A stretch of 64,000 bases of DNA from NCBI GenBank assembly GCA_927417275.1, contig CAKMJV010000011.1, positions 1-64,000 of the forward strand, given 5' to 3'. The translations under genes were made by a program, and so were the position numbers. The DNA is from an uncultured Clostridia bacterium (GTDB lineage Bacteria > Bacillota > Clostridia > Peptostreptococcales > Acidaminobacteraceae). The notes under the pieces were generated by a model. That model was not told the origin of the DNA, made no database searches, and was given only the letters and a program-made list of their open reading frames with translations. Within the stretch, counting starts at the first letter, position 1; the number at the start of each line of letters is the position of its first letter. Shown piece by piece: positions 27,183-35,459 of this stretch.

Positions 27183-28211
27183 TTAGTTATTCTGCCAGTA
27201 TGCTTTAAAAAATGCTACAAAAATACCTACCATTACTCCTAACACCATAGAGATACCTAAGATTAAAGATTTTCTTGGTGCAACAGCTTTATCTGGTGCT
27301 GAAACATATGAACTGATAGAAATTCTAGATTTCATAAACTCCAGTGAGTTATTTCCAACTAATCCTGTTTCATTACTAGATGTTTGCATGCTTGCTTTTT
27401 CAGTTGAAAGTTCGTTGAACAACTTAGTAAACTGTTCTAAATCTGATTTAGATTCGATAAGCGCTGATTCTGCCATGAAAATAGACTCTTCTAAAATTTC
27501 ATAGTTTGGATTTGAAAACTCTTCTATCATCACCTCATCACTTAATGACTCTATCGATGTTCCTCTATTTCTTGCTATTTCAGCAGCTAACGTCGGATCT
27601 GATGTAACAAGTTTCTTTAATGTGATTATAGGTTGTATAGATTCCAATTGCTTTTTATAGCCTAGTATAGTTTTCTCTTGGTTAATGATTAACTCCTCTA
27701 TAGATCTAATCTGAACATAATAATCTCGTTCAAACATATCCAATGCCATTTTTTTATACTTTAAATTGATCACCTCTTTATAAACTGACGAGATCTCGCT
27801 TAGTAGTTCAGAAGCACTTTCGCTACTGCCATTCTTTACATTTATCATAAAACTACTACTATCTTTTTGTGAGTTGATTTCAATTTTTTGACGTAGAGCC
27901 TGTGTAGACATTTCTAAATTCAGATTATCAACCACTTTTGCTAAGACCTCTTCACTTGTAATCACATTTAAATAATCCTCTTTATGTAGCGAAGGAAAAA
28001 CAAAAGTTCCATACTTACTTGTAGCCGTTTCTGAAATAATAATCGTCCCATCAACCGATGCTTCATACACTTCATCCGCTATGAAAAAAGCGTAAATACC
28101 GCCTAATACTACCGCCAGAACAGTTATAATCGCTATTATACGTTTATAGTGAATGAGATGCATAATGAGTTCTTTTAATGATATTTCATCTTCAACAAAT
28201 TTGTCTTCCAT
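27183..28211 (-). CDS. wzz: Wzz-type chain length determinant protein
   Basis: A 342-residue polysaccharide co-polymerase. It has an N-terminal membrane helix (RIIAIITVLAVVLGGIYAFF, about 34-53), a long periplasm-side coiled-coil-rich domain, and a C-terminal helix (LILGISMVLGVMVGIFVAFF, about 314-333). A proline/basic segment just before the second helix (SAPDKAVAPRKS) matches the family. It sets polymer length together with the Wzy polymerase. No tyrosine kinase or phosphatase gene accompanies it. It is the first gene of its operon, preceded by AGGAGA and a clear promoter. Confidence 0.87.
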   Translation of the reverse strand: MEDKFVEDEISLKELIMHLIHYKRIIAIITVLAVVLGGIYAFFIADEVYEASVDGTIIISETATSKYGTFVFPSLHKEDYLNVITSEEVLAKVVDNLNLEMSTQALRQKIEINSQKDSSSFMINVKNGSSESASELLSEISSVYKEVINLKYKKMALDMFERDYYVQIRSIEELIINQEKTILGYKKQLESIQPIITLKKLVTSDPTLAAEIARNRGTSIESLSDEVMIEEFSNPNYEILEESIFMAESALIESKSDLEQFTKLFNELSTEKASMQTSSNETGLVGNNSLEFMKSRISISSYVSAPDKAVAPRKSLILGISMVLGVMVGIFVAFFKAYWQNN

Positions 28212-28243
28212 TTTATTCTCTCCTATTCTTTTTCTCGCTTTTA

Positions 28244-28271
28244 ATTATACCTTAATTTCTTCCTAAATCAA
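28244..28271 (-). promoter_or_regulatory. Promoter of wzz operon
   Basis: Minus-strand TTGATT at 28271-28266, 16-base spacer, perfect TATAAT at 28249-28244, 33 bases upstream of the wzz start codon. Confidence 0.65.
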
Positions 28272-28352
28272 AGATAAGTGAGATTAATACTGTATTACAT
28301 TCTATTGATATATGGTAAAATAGGTTTAGATTTCAATCGAAAGGACATACGT

Positions 28353-30161
28353 ATGAATAAATTAGAACAAATTAGAAATAAAAAACTTAGCACACAGTTA
28401 AGCCTAATAACGACTATTATAGCGATTATTGGTTTAGCTATAGTACCTTTATTAGTTAGAGTCACACCAGTTGACAATCTATTATTATCTTATAATTGGT
28501 ATGCTGGAAGCGAAATATTATTTGATATGTATTCCATCTTTAAGTCACAAGTCATTTTATGTTTAGGTATTATTTCACTTCTTGTAATCGTAGTACGCCA
28601 AGTAAAATTTAAAACATACACACTAAAAGATCCTGTAATTGTATTGATACTAATTTTTTCAGTAGTGACTATATTATCCCATTTTTTTTCAGTATCTATT
28701 GCATTATCCAATAGAGGAATGAATGGTCGTTTCGAAAATACATGGATTTGGCTAGCTTACGCATCCATTCTTACCTTAGTTTACGGCGAAGAATGGACCA
28801 TTGAAAAACTTAATAAGTTAGTTTTAGGTTTTGTTATATCTAATTTAATTCTCAGTATAGTTGGTATTTTACAATATTTCGGTATAGACCCTGTTTTTAA
28901 CGACATTACAAAACCATTTATAACCAGTTTTAAAATGGGTAATCTTAATTATGTTGCCGATTACACCATAAATTATAAGGTTATCGTTCAAACGCTATAT
29001 CATTATAACTATGTTGGCTTCTATTCGGCTCTTAGCATTCCAATGATAATGAGTTTTGCACTTTATGATAAGAAGATATACCACAGGTTAGGCTATCTTA
29101 TTTTACTTGCACTTATGTTTTTTAATCTATTAGGTTCATCAGCGAGAGGTGGTCTTGTAGGGGTGACTGCTACTATACCCCTTTTTATCATTTTAAATAG
29201 ACAGCTATTATTTAAAAATTTAAAGATATTCTTTGCACTTATCCTCATTACAGTCGTTGTATTTATTGGATTTGAAGCGTATACAGATGGTTTTATAACC
29301 AGTCGATTAAAAAATATATTTATTTCTGTAGAAGCACCCAATCTATTGAAAAGCTTATCAATTATAGATGATAGCATAAATATAGAATTTGATCATGGTA
29401 TTTTACAAATAGATGTAATTTCAGTATCGAATGATGTGTGGCAAACTAGTTACTATTATAACGACATTTTAATACAACCCATACTACACGAATCAAATAC
29501 CTATAATTATTTTAATGTAGAGTCACTAAAAGATATTAAATTCTATATTTCTGAATACCAAAATCTCTATCTTTTCACCGTTGAAATGTTTAATCAAGGA
29601 TGGTATTTTGGCTATGATGAGAAAACATTAAAATATGTAAACGCATTAGGTAAGTTTGACGCCATCGTAACACCAGATACTTTTGGATTTGATGGTAGAG
29701 AACGTCTAGGTTCTGCCAGAGGATACATTTGGTCTCGTTCAATACCATTAATCATGAAAAAGCCTATACTGGGTTATGGCGTTGATACGTTTGCTGTCGT
29801 GTTTCCTCAGCAAGATTATATTGGTAAATACAATGCTTACGACACACCAAATATGATCGTTGATAAAGCACACAATATATATATCCAAATCGCAATTAAT
29901 AGCGGAATAATAGCACTTTCAGCATATACCTCTTTAGTTGGTCTTGCACTATTTAAAACTGGTAGAAACGCATTATCAAGTGATTTGAAAAATCAAAACG
30001 TGTGGATTTCAGCAACTTTTTTAAGCGTATTTTCGTATTCTATCGCAGCAATTTTTAACGATTCAACGGTCCAAATAAGTTCAGTCTTTTGGATCATTTT
30101 AGGAATAGCATTTAGTGTCGTTAAATTTAAATACTCAAAAACTATTGAGCCGAAATCTTAG
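28353..30161 (+). CDS. O-antigen ligase/polymerase family membrane protein
   Basis: About 602 residues from the ATG at 28353, which has AAAGGA seven bases upstream; the frame is open from 28278. About eleven to twelve membrane segments are split by a large extracytoplasmic region. The Wzy_C-type signature is GSARGYIWSRSIPLIMKKPILGYG, written here as GSARGYIWS then LGYGVDTF. A later VDKAHNIYIQ carries the conserved histidine of the ligase family. It may ligate finished polymer to a surface acceptor (for example protein or wall polymer) or act as a second polymerase beside the EpsG-like protein. It is transcribed divergently from wzz. Two segments near residues 330-460 enlarge the external loop. 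Confidence 0.8.
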   Translation: MNKLEQIRNKKLSTQLSLITTIIAIIGLAIVPLLVRVTPVDNLLLSYNWYAGSEILFDMYSIFKSQVILCLGIISLLVIVVRQVKFKTYTLKDPVIVLILIFSVVTILSHFFSVSIALSNRGMNGRFENTWIWLAYASILTLVYGEEWTIEKLNKLVLGFVISNLILSIVGILQYFGIDPVFNDITKPFITSFKMGNLNYVADYTINYKVIVQTLYHYNYVGFYSALSIPMIMSFALYDKKIYHRLGYLILLALMFFNLLGSSARGGLVGVTATIPLFIILNRQLLFKNLKIFFALILITVVVFIGFEAYTDGFITSRLKNIFISVEAPNLLKSLSIIDDSINIEFDHGILQIDVISVSNDVWQTSYYYNDILIQPILHESNTYNYFNVESLKDIKFYISEYQNLYLFTVEMFNQGWYFGYDEKTLKYVNALGKFDAIVTPDTFGFDGRERLGSARGYIWSRSIPLIMKKPILGYGVDTFAVVFPQQDYIGKYNAYDTPNMIVDKAHNIYIQIAINSGIIALSAYTSLVGLALFKTGRNALSSDLKNQNVWISATFLSVFSYSIAAIFNDSTVQISSVFWIILGIAFSVVKFKYSKTIEPKS

Positions 30162-30176
30162 GATTTCGGTTTTTTT
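30150..30176 (+). terminator. Intrinsic terminator of the ligase-like gene
   Basis: CCGAAATC-TTAG-GATTTCGG (30150-30169) followed by seven T. The stop codon lies in the loop, so the stem begins inside the coding region. Confidence 0.9.
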
Positions 30177-30357
30177 ATAAATAGTTTTATTAAGCGGAAT
30201 AATAAGTTCTACATTTTTGTCAATTTTATTTGATCTCATTAATTTCACCTTGGAGTGACGCTACTAAAACAAACTGTAGTGCATAAATGAAGTAAACGTC
30301 TCCAGTAAATCCAACTTATGTTGGATTTAAATCTACATACGCCCGATTATTTAGCGC
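30177..30357. other. Intergenic sequence beside the IS66 remnant
   Basis: No gene is seen. It holds a 9-bp perfect hairpin AAATCCAAC-TTAT-GTTGGATTT at 30307-30328. It also holds the left copy (30291-30301) of an 11-bp direct repeat AGTAAACGTCT that recurs at 30573-30583, on the far side of the IS66 tnpA remnant. Confidence 0.4.
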
Positions 30358-30547
30358 TTATGATTCAGTAGTGCTTAGTAACTCCGGAATATCGTAACTA
30401 CCGTGGTCTTTAAGTTTTCTAAGCAAAAACAGAATGTGCTTTGTGAGATGCCTTTCGTGAGGCACCAATCTCGATCAGACATACCGCTTTTCTGCACTGT
30501 ATAACGAGTTCAAACTGTTCGTCTATTGTAGTTCGTGATCTAGCCAT
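30358..30547 (-). pseudogene. IS66-family accessory gene tnpA, degenerate
   Basis: Reading from an ATG at 30547 after GGAGG, the protein begins MARSRTTIDEQFELVIQCRK, the typical start of IS66 TnpA (IS66 Orf1). It then shifts frame. The other frame recovers LLRKLKDHGSYDIPELLST, the expected following part. At least one frameshift and a stop (TGA in the second frame) kill it, and no tnpB or tnpC follows. It is a remnant between the polysaccharide locus and the S-layer gene. Confidence 0.65.
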
Positions 30548-30597
30548 GATGCATTACCTCCGCTTTTTGTGTAGTAAACGTCTTCATTATCTCCAAT

Positions 30598-30649
30598 AAA
30601 AAAAGGAGCTATTGCTCATCTAATTTCTTAGATTTGCAATAACTCCTTT
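30598..30649 (-). terminator. Terminator of the S-layer-like gene
   Basis: A 14-bp stem (30636-30649 with 30602-30615, AAAGGAGTTATTGC on the minus strand, one mismatch) is followed by a run of T. It is 20 bases past the stop codon. Confidence 0.85.
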
Positions 30650-30668
30650 AATTAATTCTGTGATTTAC

Positions 30669-33464
30669 TTAGTTAGAAAGTGTACCTGTGAAAGTGAAAT
30701 CAGCAAGGTTGTTACCAGCTGCATCTAATAATTTATCATCATTTGCATTGCTGAAGAATTTCACTGAGTAAGCTTTACCAAGTAAGTTTACATTACTTGA
30801 AACAGTAAATGTTAATTTAGCAGATACTGCAGCAGTTGTTGTAGTCGCAGGTACATATGCGCTATATTCAACAGCTGGTGTAACTAATTGACCGTTGATT
30901 TCAACTACAAAACCACCAAGATTAATAGCACCTACTAAGCCTTCTCCAAGAACTAAGTTTTCGCTTAAGTTTACAACGATTACAGAGTTTGAAGTTGCAG
31001 GGCTTGCAGGTACGATAAATTTAGCGCTTGCAAGTGTTGCAGCAGGTCTAATTTCATCAGCGATTGTTCCAACTAGAACATCTCCAGTTGCTGGTGCTAC
31101 TTTAACGCCATAGATATTTTCTAAGTTTCTAGCAACTAAGACAACATCAATATTGAAGCCATTGAATAGAGCATTAGTTGATAAATTAGAGTTTAATGTT
31201 AAAGTGATTGTTGTCTTGCCATCATACTCTGCATTGATAACATAAATGGTATCAGTTGTATTTTTAACGATGAAATCGCTAGCAGTTACAGATGTAGGGT
31301 TGATGTTAGAAGGTACAGTTACTTCAACTTTGTTTACTGCTACAGCAACTGGAGAAGTAACGCTCACAGTAGCACTAGTAAAAGTAGCTAATGAAACAAC
31401 TTTTGCTACTACTTTGTTACCAGCTAAATCAGTTACATTAACAATAGTGATTGCATTTGGAACTGCAGTAGCACCTGTTGCTAATTTAGGAACTGTAATT
31501 TTAACTGTTTTTCCATCGCCTAATAACGATACAGCGTTTGCAGCACCTAGTGCAACTGGCGTATTATTATCAAGAGTATAAGAGTAGTTTGCTTTATCAA
31601 GTGCAGTTGCAGCATTTACTTTTTCTGAGAACTCAACATAAATAGCGCCTTCTACAGTAGTTGTTGGTACAGTTACTTGAGCAGAAACTACAGTTGGGCT
31701 AGTTAAGTCCGCGATAGTCACTTTAGCAGAATAAGGGATTTGAACATTAACTAAAGGTGTGTTATCTGTAGCACCAGTAATATCTAATGTGTAATCTCCA
31801 GCAGCTAAAGCAGTTCCAGAAGTTAAGATAACTTTTGTTAAATCTGTTTTACCATCAGTAACACCATATGTTGCAGTTACTGGTTTTGGTACAGGTATAG
31901 TTGCAACAGTTTTTAAAGTGTAAGTTCCAGTTGGAGTTGTTCCACCAGTTGTAGTAGGAGCAATTTCCTTAGAGAATTGTACTTCAATTGTTGTTTGTGT
32001 TTTAGCTGTTACAGAAGAAACTTCTGGTCTAACTAAATCGATTGTTGGAACTACGTTAACTTTTAATGTGTCTTTATTTCCATAGTAATCAGTTACGTCA
32101 GTTAAAGTAATTTCAGTACCTGATAATGGAAGTGGAGATGTTGTAGAGAAAGTTAAAGTGTAAACAGTGTCTTTAGCGCTAGCTTCTTTAGATACATAAG
32201 TACCAACAGTAGCAGCAACAGCAAAGTTACCTTCAACAGCTTCAGTAAACGTTACTTTAACCTTTGTTTGAGTCGCTTCAACAGCTGCTACAGCAGGTTT
32301 AGTTTCGTCTTTTGCTACAGCAAACTCAGTGTTGTTAGCAACAAGTTTGAAGTTAGCGAAGTCAACTACATTTGTGCTAACTGTTAACTTGTGAACGCCT
32401 TCTGGTAATCTGTTAGTAAGTGTTAAAGAAACAGTTCTTCCAGATGTAGTAACCATAGCGCCGAATAATAAATCGTTGATTTTGTAGTTGCTTAACATAT
32501 TAGCAGTAGCAGGTGTAACCGGCTCACTAAATGTAACAACTAATTTCTTGTTACCAAGAACTTCAACTTTTTCTACTACAGGAGCAGCGAAATCAGTTAC
32601 AGTAAATTGTTGTGAGAAATCTTTAAGTTCTGAAGCGTTAACATCAGAAATCTTAGTAACTTTTAAAGTGTAAGTAGATTGGTTTAACAGTGTATCAAAC
32701 CAAGCAACAACAGTCATGCCATCTTCTTGAAGTGTTACAGAAGTTGCAGCAGTTGTACCGATCATGAAGTTTGCTTTGTCTAAAGTATCTTTGTCGATTT
32801 CGTTGTTAAACTCAACAAATACTTCTCTTAAGTTAGTAGCAGATACTGATTTAACAGCTAAATCTGTCACAACTGGTGTAGCAGGCTCAAGTCTTCCTAA
32901 GAAAACGCCTAAAGTCATGTCAGAACCGTTCATAGGCACTTCAGAAACAGCAACCCACATAGCTTCGAATGCATCGCCTCTAGTAAGTGCGCCATCTGGA
33001 AGCATAATGCCAAGTTCAGCAGCATCAGCAACTACAGTAGCCCAACCAGCAGCGCCTTCAACGCCGTATCCTAATGCGTTCATTAATGTAGCAGCAAGTG
33101 TTTGACCTGTTACAACATCCATAGGTTTGAATACTTTTTCAGTACCTTGATCGATACCAGTCATCCAACCCATTTCTTGTGCGTAAGCAACAAATGGTAC
33201 AGCCCAAGGACTGATTTCATCTGCGTCAGCGTAAACAGCTGGTTGCTCAAAAATCGCAGCCAATTCTTTGTCTCCTGCTAATTCAGCAGTTAATGCTGCT
33301 AACATTTCTCTAGTTAATGCTTGATCAACTAGTAAATCTCCATTTTCGTTACCAGAAATGAATCCGTTCGCTTTTAATTCTTCAGCGCCCGTTCCAGCTG
33401 CGAAAGTAGGGATCATACCTAATACTAGCACTAATGCTAATACTAAAGATAATACTCTTTTCAT
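30669..33464 (-). CDS. S-layer-like surface protein with SLH region and Ig-like repeats
   Basis: A 931-residue exported protein. The signal peptide MKRVLSLVLALVLVLGMIPTFA is followed by three divergent SLH-type repeats (about 28-190), for example SPWAVPFVAYAQEMGWMTGI and ALTREMLAALTAEL, that would anchor it to wall polymer. The rest is a chain of SbsA-type Ig-like domains recognised by recurring boundaries such as APVVEKVEVLGNKKLVVTFSEPV and RPEVSSVTAKTQTTIEVQFSKEI. The composition is rich in Thr, Val and Ala, with almost no Cys and strongly biased codons. It also has a near-consensus promoter, a 135-base leader and a strong terminator. Together these suggest a very highly expressed, possibly main S-layer protein. 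That last point is inference. Confidence 0.85.
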   Translation of the reverse strand: MKRVLSLVLALVLVLGMIPTFAAGTGAEELKANGFISGNENGDLLVDQALTREMLAALTAELAGDKELAAIFEQPAVYADADEISPWAVPFVAYAQEMGWMTGIDQGTEKVFKPMDVVTGQTLAATLMNALGYGVEGAAGWATVVADAAELGIMLPDGALTRGDAFEAMWVAVSEVPMNGSDMTLGVFLGRLEPATPVVTDLAVKSVSATNLREVFVEFNNEIDKDTLDKANFMIGTTAATSVTLQEDGMTVVAWFDTLLNQSTYTLKVTKISDVNASELKDFSQQFTVTDFAAPVVEKVEVLGNKKLVVTFSEPVTPATANMLSNYKINDLLFGAMVTTSGRTVSLTLTNRLPEGVHKLTVSTNVVDFANFKLVANNTEFAVAKDETKPAVAAVEATQTKVKVTFTEAVEGNFAVAATVGTYVSKEASAKDTVYTLTFSTTSPLPLSGTEITLTDVTDYYGNKDTLKVNVVPTIDLVRPEVSSVTAKTQTTIEVQFSKEIAPTTTGGTTPTGTYTLKTVATIPVPKPVTATYGVTDGKTDLTKVILTSGTALAAGDYTLDITGATDNTPLVNVQIPYSAKVTIADLTSPTVVSAQVTVPTTTVEGAIYVEFSEKVNAATALDKANYSYTLDNNTPVALGAANAVSLLGDGKTVKITVPKLATGATAVPNAITIVNVTDLAGNKVVAKVVSLATFTSATVSVTSPVAVAVNKVEVTVPSNINPTSVTASDFIVKNTTDTIYVINAEYDGKTTITLTLNSNLSTNALFNGFNIDVVLVARNLENIYGVKVAPATGDVLVGTIADEIRPAATLASAKFIVPASPATSNSVIVVNLSENLVLGEGLVGAINLGGFVVEINGQLVTPAVEYSAYVPATTTTAAVSAKLTFTVSSNVNLLGKAYSVKFFSNANDDKLLDAAGNNLADFTFTGTLSN

Positions 33465-33539
33465 GTGCGAATTCCTCCCTTAATTTGGTTTTAGTGTTTT
33501 GCTTCCTATTACAGAAGAGAGTTTTGATCAATAACCCCC

Positions 33540-33568
33540 TTCTGAGGCCATAAAGCTTCGCCTCAGAA
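33540..33568 (-). other. Hairpin in the mRNA leader of the S-layer-like gene
   Basis: TTCTGAGGC (33540-33548) and GCCTCAGAA (33560-33568) form a 9-bp perfect stem with an 11-base loop, 76 bases upstream of the start codon. On the minus strand the region just before it, with GCGATATCCC and CGCGGGTTAAGC, can also pair weakly. A stable 5' structure is often linked to long-lived S-layer mRNA; no riboswitch consensus matched. Confidence 0.5.
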
Positions 33569-33608
33569 TCGCTTAACCCGCGTGGGATATCGCAAAATCC
33601 TATTACTG

Positions 33609-33638
33609 ATTATACCACCTCTGTAGAAGCGAGGTCAA
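33609..33638 (-). promoter_or_regulatory. Strong promoter of the S-layer-like gene
   Basis: Minus-strand TTGACC at 33638-33633, 18-base spacer, perfect TATAAT at 33614-33609. It predicts a leader of about 135 bases. The 386-bp gap 33465-33849 otherwise holds this leader and the terminator of the protease gene. Confidence 0.75.
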
Positions 33639-33791
33639 TCAAAGTTTTTTATTGTAATAGAACTGTAAAAGTACACAGCCTCTACGACTACTTAAGTATA
33701 ACCTAATTAATCCGAAAAGTCTGTTACGTCACCATTACAATACATTACGTTTGCATGACACTAAGGTTTATACCACGGTGTGTCAAAAATA

Positions 33792-33824
33792 AACAGAAAA
33801 CGAGAGATTGTAAGGTCTCTCGTT
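33792..33824 (-). terminator. Terminator of the S41 protease gene
   Basis: AACGAGAGA (33799-33807) pairs with TCTCTCGTT (33816-33824). On the minus strand the stem is followed by TTTTCTGTTTATTTTT. It lies 26 bases past the protease stop codon. Confidence 0.8.
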
Positions 33825-33849
33825 CATAAGTCTAGTGCAAACGCATCAT

Positions 33850-35391
33850 TTATTTGGTACTAAAGTAGTCTATTGCCGCTTCGAGTTGCACGTCCACAGG
33901 GGTGCTCGCGTCAGGCGCAAGCAGTGCTTGATTAAGCGCTGTGACCGTGGCTGGGTCAAGTTTACCCGACTGTGGTAAATTCACGCGTTTTTGAAAATTA
34001 ATCACTGCGCTGCGCGTTGCAGGACCAAAACTGCCATCTGCAGTGAGTTCAAAACCTAAAAGGTTAAGACGCTGTTGTGCTGCATAGACGTTAAGCGTGG
34101 TATTACCACCTGTGGTTCTAAGCGGTGCGAGTGCTGCGATCGCTTCAGGTGTTAAGTGCACTGCTGCCGCTACTTCGATGTCGGGTTTAATCCCTACCTG
34201 ATCTACGGCATACCCGCCTGCCAGTTTGTATTCGGCGATGGTCATCTTAATCGCGCCGCCGTTTGTAAGGGGCATGAGGTTTTGAACCGTCCCTTTACCA
34301 AATGAATTCACGCCGATTACGATACCACTACCCGTTTTCTGGATGCTGCCTGCGAAGATCTCTGAGGCACTGGCTGATCCGCCGTTTATAAGAACTGCCA
34401 CATCAATCGGTGCTTTCTCACGTGTGGCGCGATACGTTCTATCATTTGTTCCTTTATAGTCGATGATGACGATCTCTTTGCCTGCAGGTATAAAGTAATC
34501 GCTCACATAGATCGCCGTATCGAGTAAACCACCTGGATTATTTCGAACGTCTACGATGAGTTGTTTTACATTATTATTTACCATATGCGCCATAGCGGCA
34601 TCAAATTCTTTATTTGTTTTGCTGCTAAAGTCTGTGAGTTCGATATAGCCTATGCCACTGTCTAAAATCTCGTAGTTTACAGATTTTATCACGATGATCG
34701 CTCGGATGATTTCTATGATTAGGGGATCGACGATACCCATGCGGCGTATGCCCAATGTTACTTTCGTGCCCGGTTCACCTCGAATCAGCGATACGGCTTT
34801 TTCTGTGGAATAGCCCGCTGCGTCTACACCGTCGATGGAAACGATCATGTCACCCGGTTGTAAACCCGCTGCTTCAGCAGGTGTCCCTTTAATGGGCGAT
34901 ACCACTTCTACAAAGCCATTTTTACCTTCTGTGATGGATGCGCCGATGCCACCGAACTGACCTTCGATGCCAGAGTTAAAATCTTTATATTCGGTGGGAG
35001 TAAAATACGTACTATAGGGATCAAGTGCGTTATAGATGCCTTTATAGGCCCCTTCGATCAGCGCTTGTTTGTCTACATCTTTATAATAACTGCTTTCAAC
35101 ATACTTCAGCATATAATCGATGAAGTCTTGATAATCGACATCTGCTGCAACTTGTGTGGAGGGTAGATTTACTTTTATTTCTCCATCAGAAACGAAAATC
35201 GGGCCGCCGTGGCGACCTTCATAAACGGGAACGGTTTGAGAGAAAACAGGTGCAAGGGCCATACCGACCATTAAAAGCACTAAGATAATCGCGAGCGTAC
35301 TCTTTAAAATCCTCTTTTTCCTAAGCTTTCTCTGTCTCTTTTCACTGAGTTTTTGCTTGGAATCCATTTTGATGCTGTTATTCGATGCCAT
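33850..35391 (-). CDS. ctpA: S41 carboxyl-terminal processing protease with PG-binding domain
   Basis: A 513-residue membrane-anchored protease. A basic N-terminus and one membrane helix (residues 31-50) are followed by a PDZ domain (about 130-215, ending with LQPGDMIVSIDGVD) and the S41 catalytic core. The serine is in GGSASASE (337-344) and the lysine in NSFGKGTVQ (K366). A C-terminal peptidoglycan-binding domain (about 430-490, AAQQRLNLLGFELTADGSFG) completes the protein. It should cleave exported proteins near their C-termini at the cell surface. It sits directly upstream of the S-layer-like gene but has its own promoter and terminator, so a role in S-layer processing is only a suggestion. 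The symbol is by family. Confidence 0.92.
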   Translation of the reverse strand: MASNNSIKMDSKQKLSEKRQRKLRKKRILKSTLAIILVLLMVGMALAPVFSQTVPVYEGRHGGPIFVSDGEIKVNLPSTQVAADVDYQDFIDYMLKYVESSYYKDVDKQALIEGAYKGIYNALDPYSTYFTPTEYKDFNSGIEGQFGGIGASITEGKNGFVEVVSPIKGTPAEAAGLQPGDMIVSIDGVDAAGYSTEKAVSLIRGEPGTKVTLGIRRMGIVDPLIIEIIRAIIVIKSVNYEILDSGIGYIELTDFSSKTNKEFDAAMAHMVNNNVKQLIVDVRNNPGGLLDTAIYVSDYFIPAGKEIVIIDYKGTNDRTYRATREKAPIDVAVLINGGSASASEIFAGSIQKTGSGIVIGVNSFGKGTVQNLMPLTNGGAIKMTIAEYKLAGGYAVDQVGIKPDIEVAAAVHLTPEAIAALAPLRTTGGNTTLNVYAAQQRLNLLGFELTADGSFGPATRSAVINFQKRVNLPQSGKLDPATVTALNQALLAPDASTPVDVQLEAAIDYFSTK

Positions 35392-35417
35392 GTCGACCTC
35401 CTATTCTGATAAATTTT

Positions 35418-35446
35418 ATTATATAACTAATCAAAAGGCTTTGCAA
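35418..35446 (-). promoter_or_regulatory. Candidate promoter of the S41 protease gene
   Basis: Minus-strand TTGCAA at 35446-35441, 17-base spacer, perfect TATAAT at 35423-35418, 27 bases before the start codon. Confidence 0.55.
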
Positions 35447-35459
35447 GATTTCCCTTCCT

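Noticed and set aside
33465..33608. Possible riboswitch in the S-layer-like leader
   Set aside because: The leader has one clear hairpin but none of the conserved motifs of cyclic di-GMP-I, cyclic di-GMP-II or other riboswitch classes that I could match by eye.
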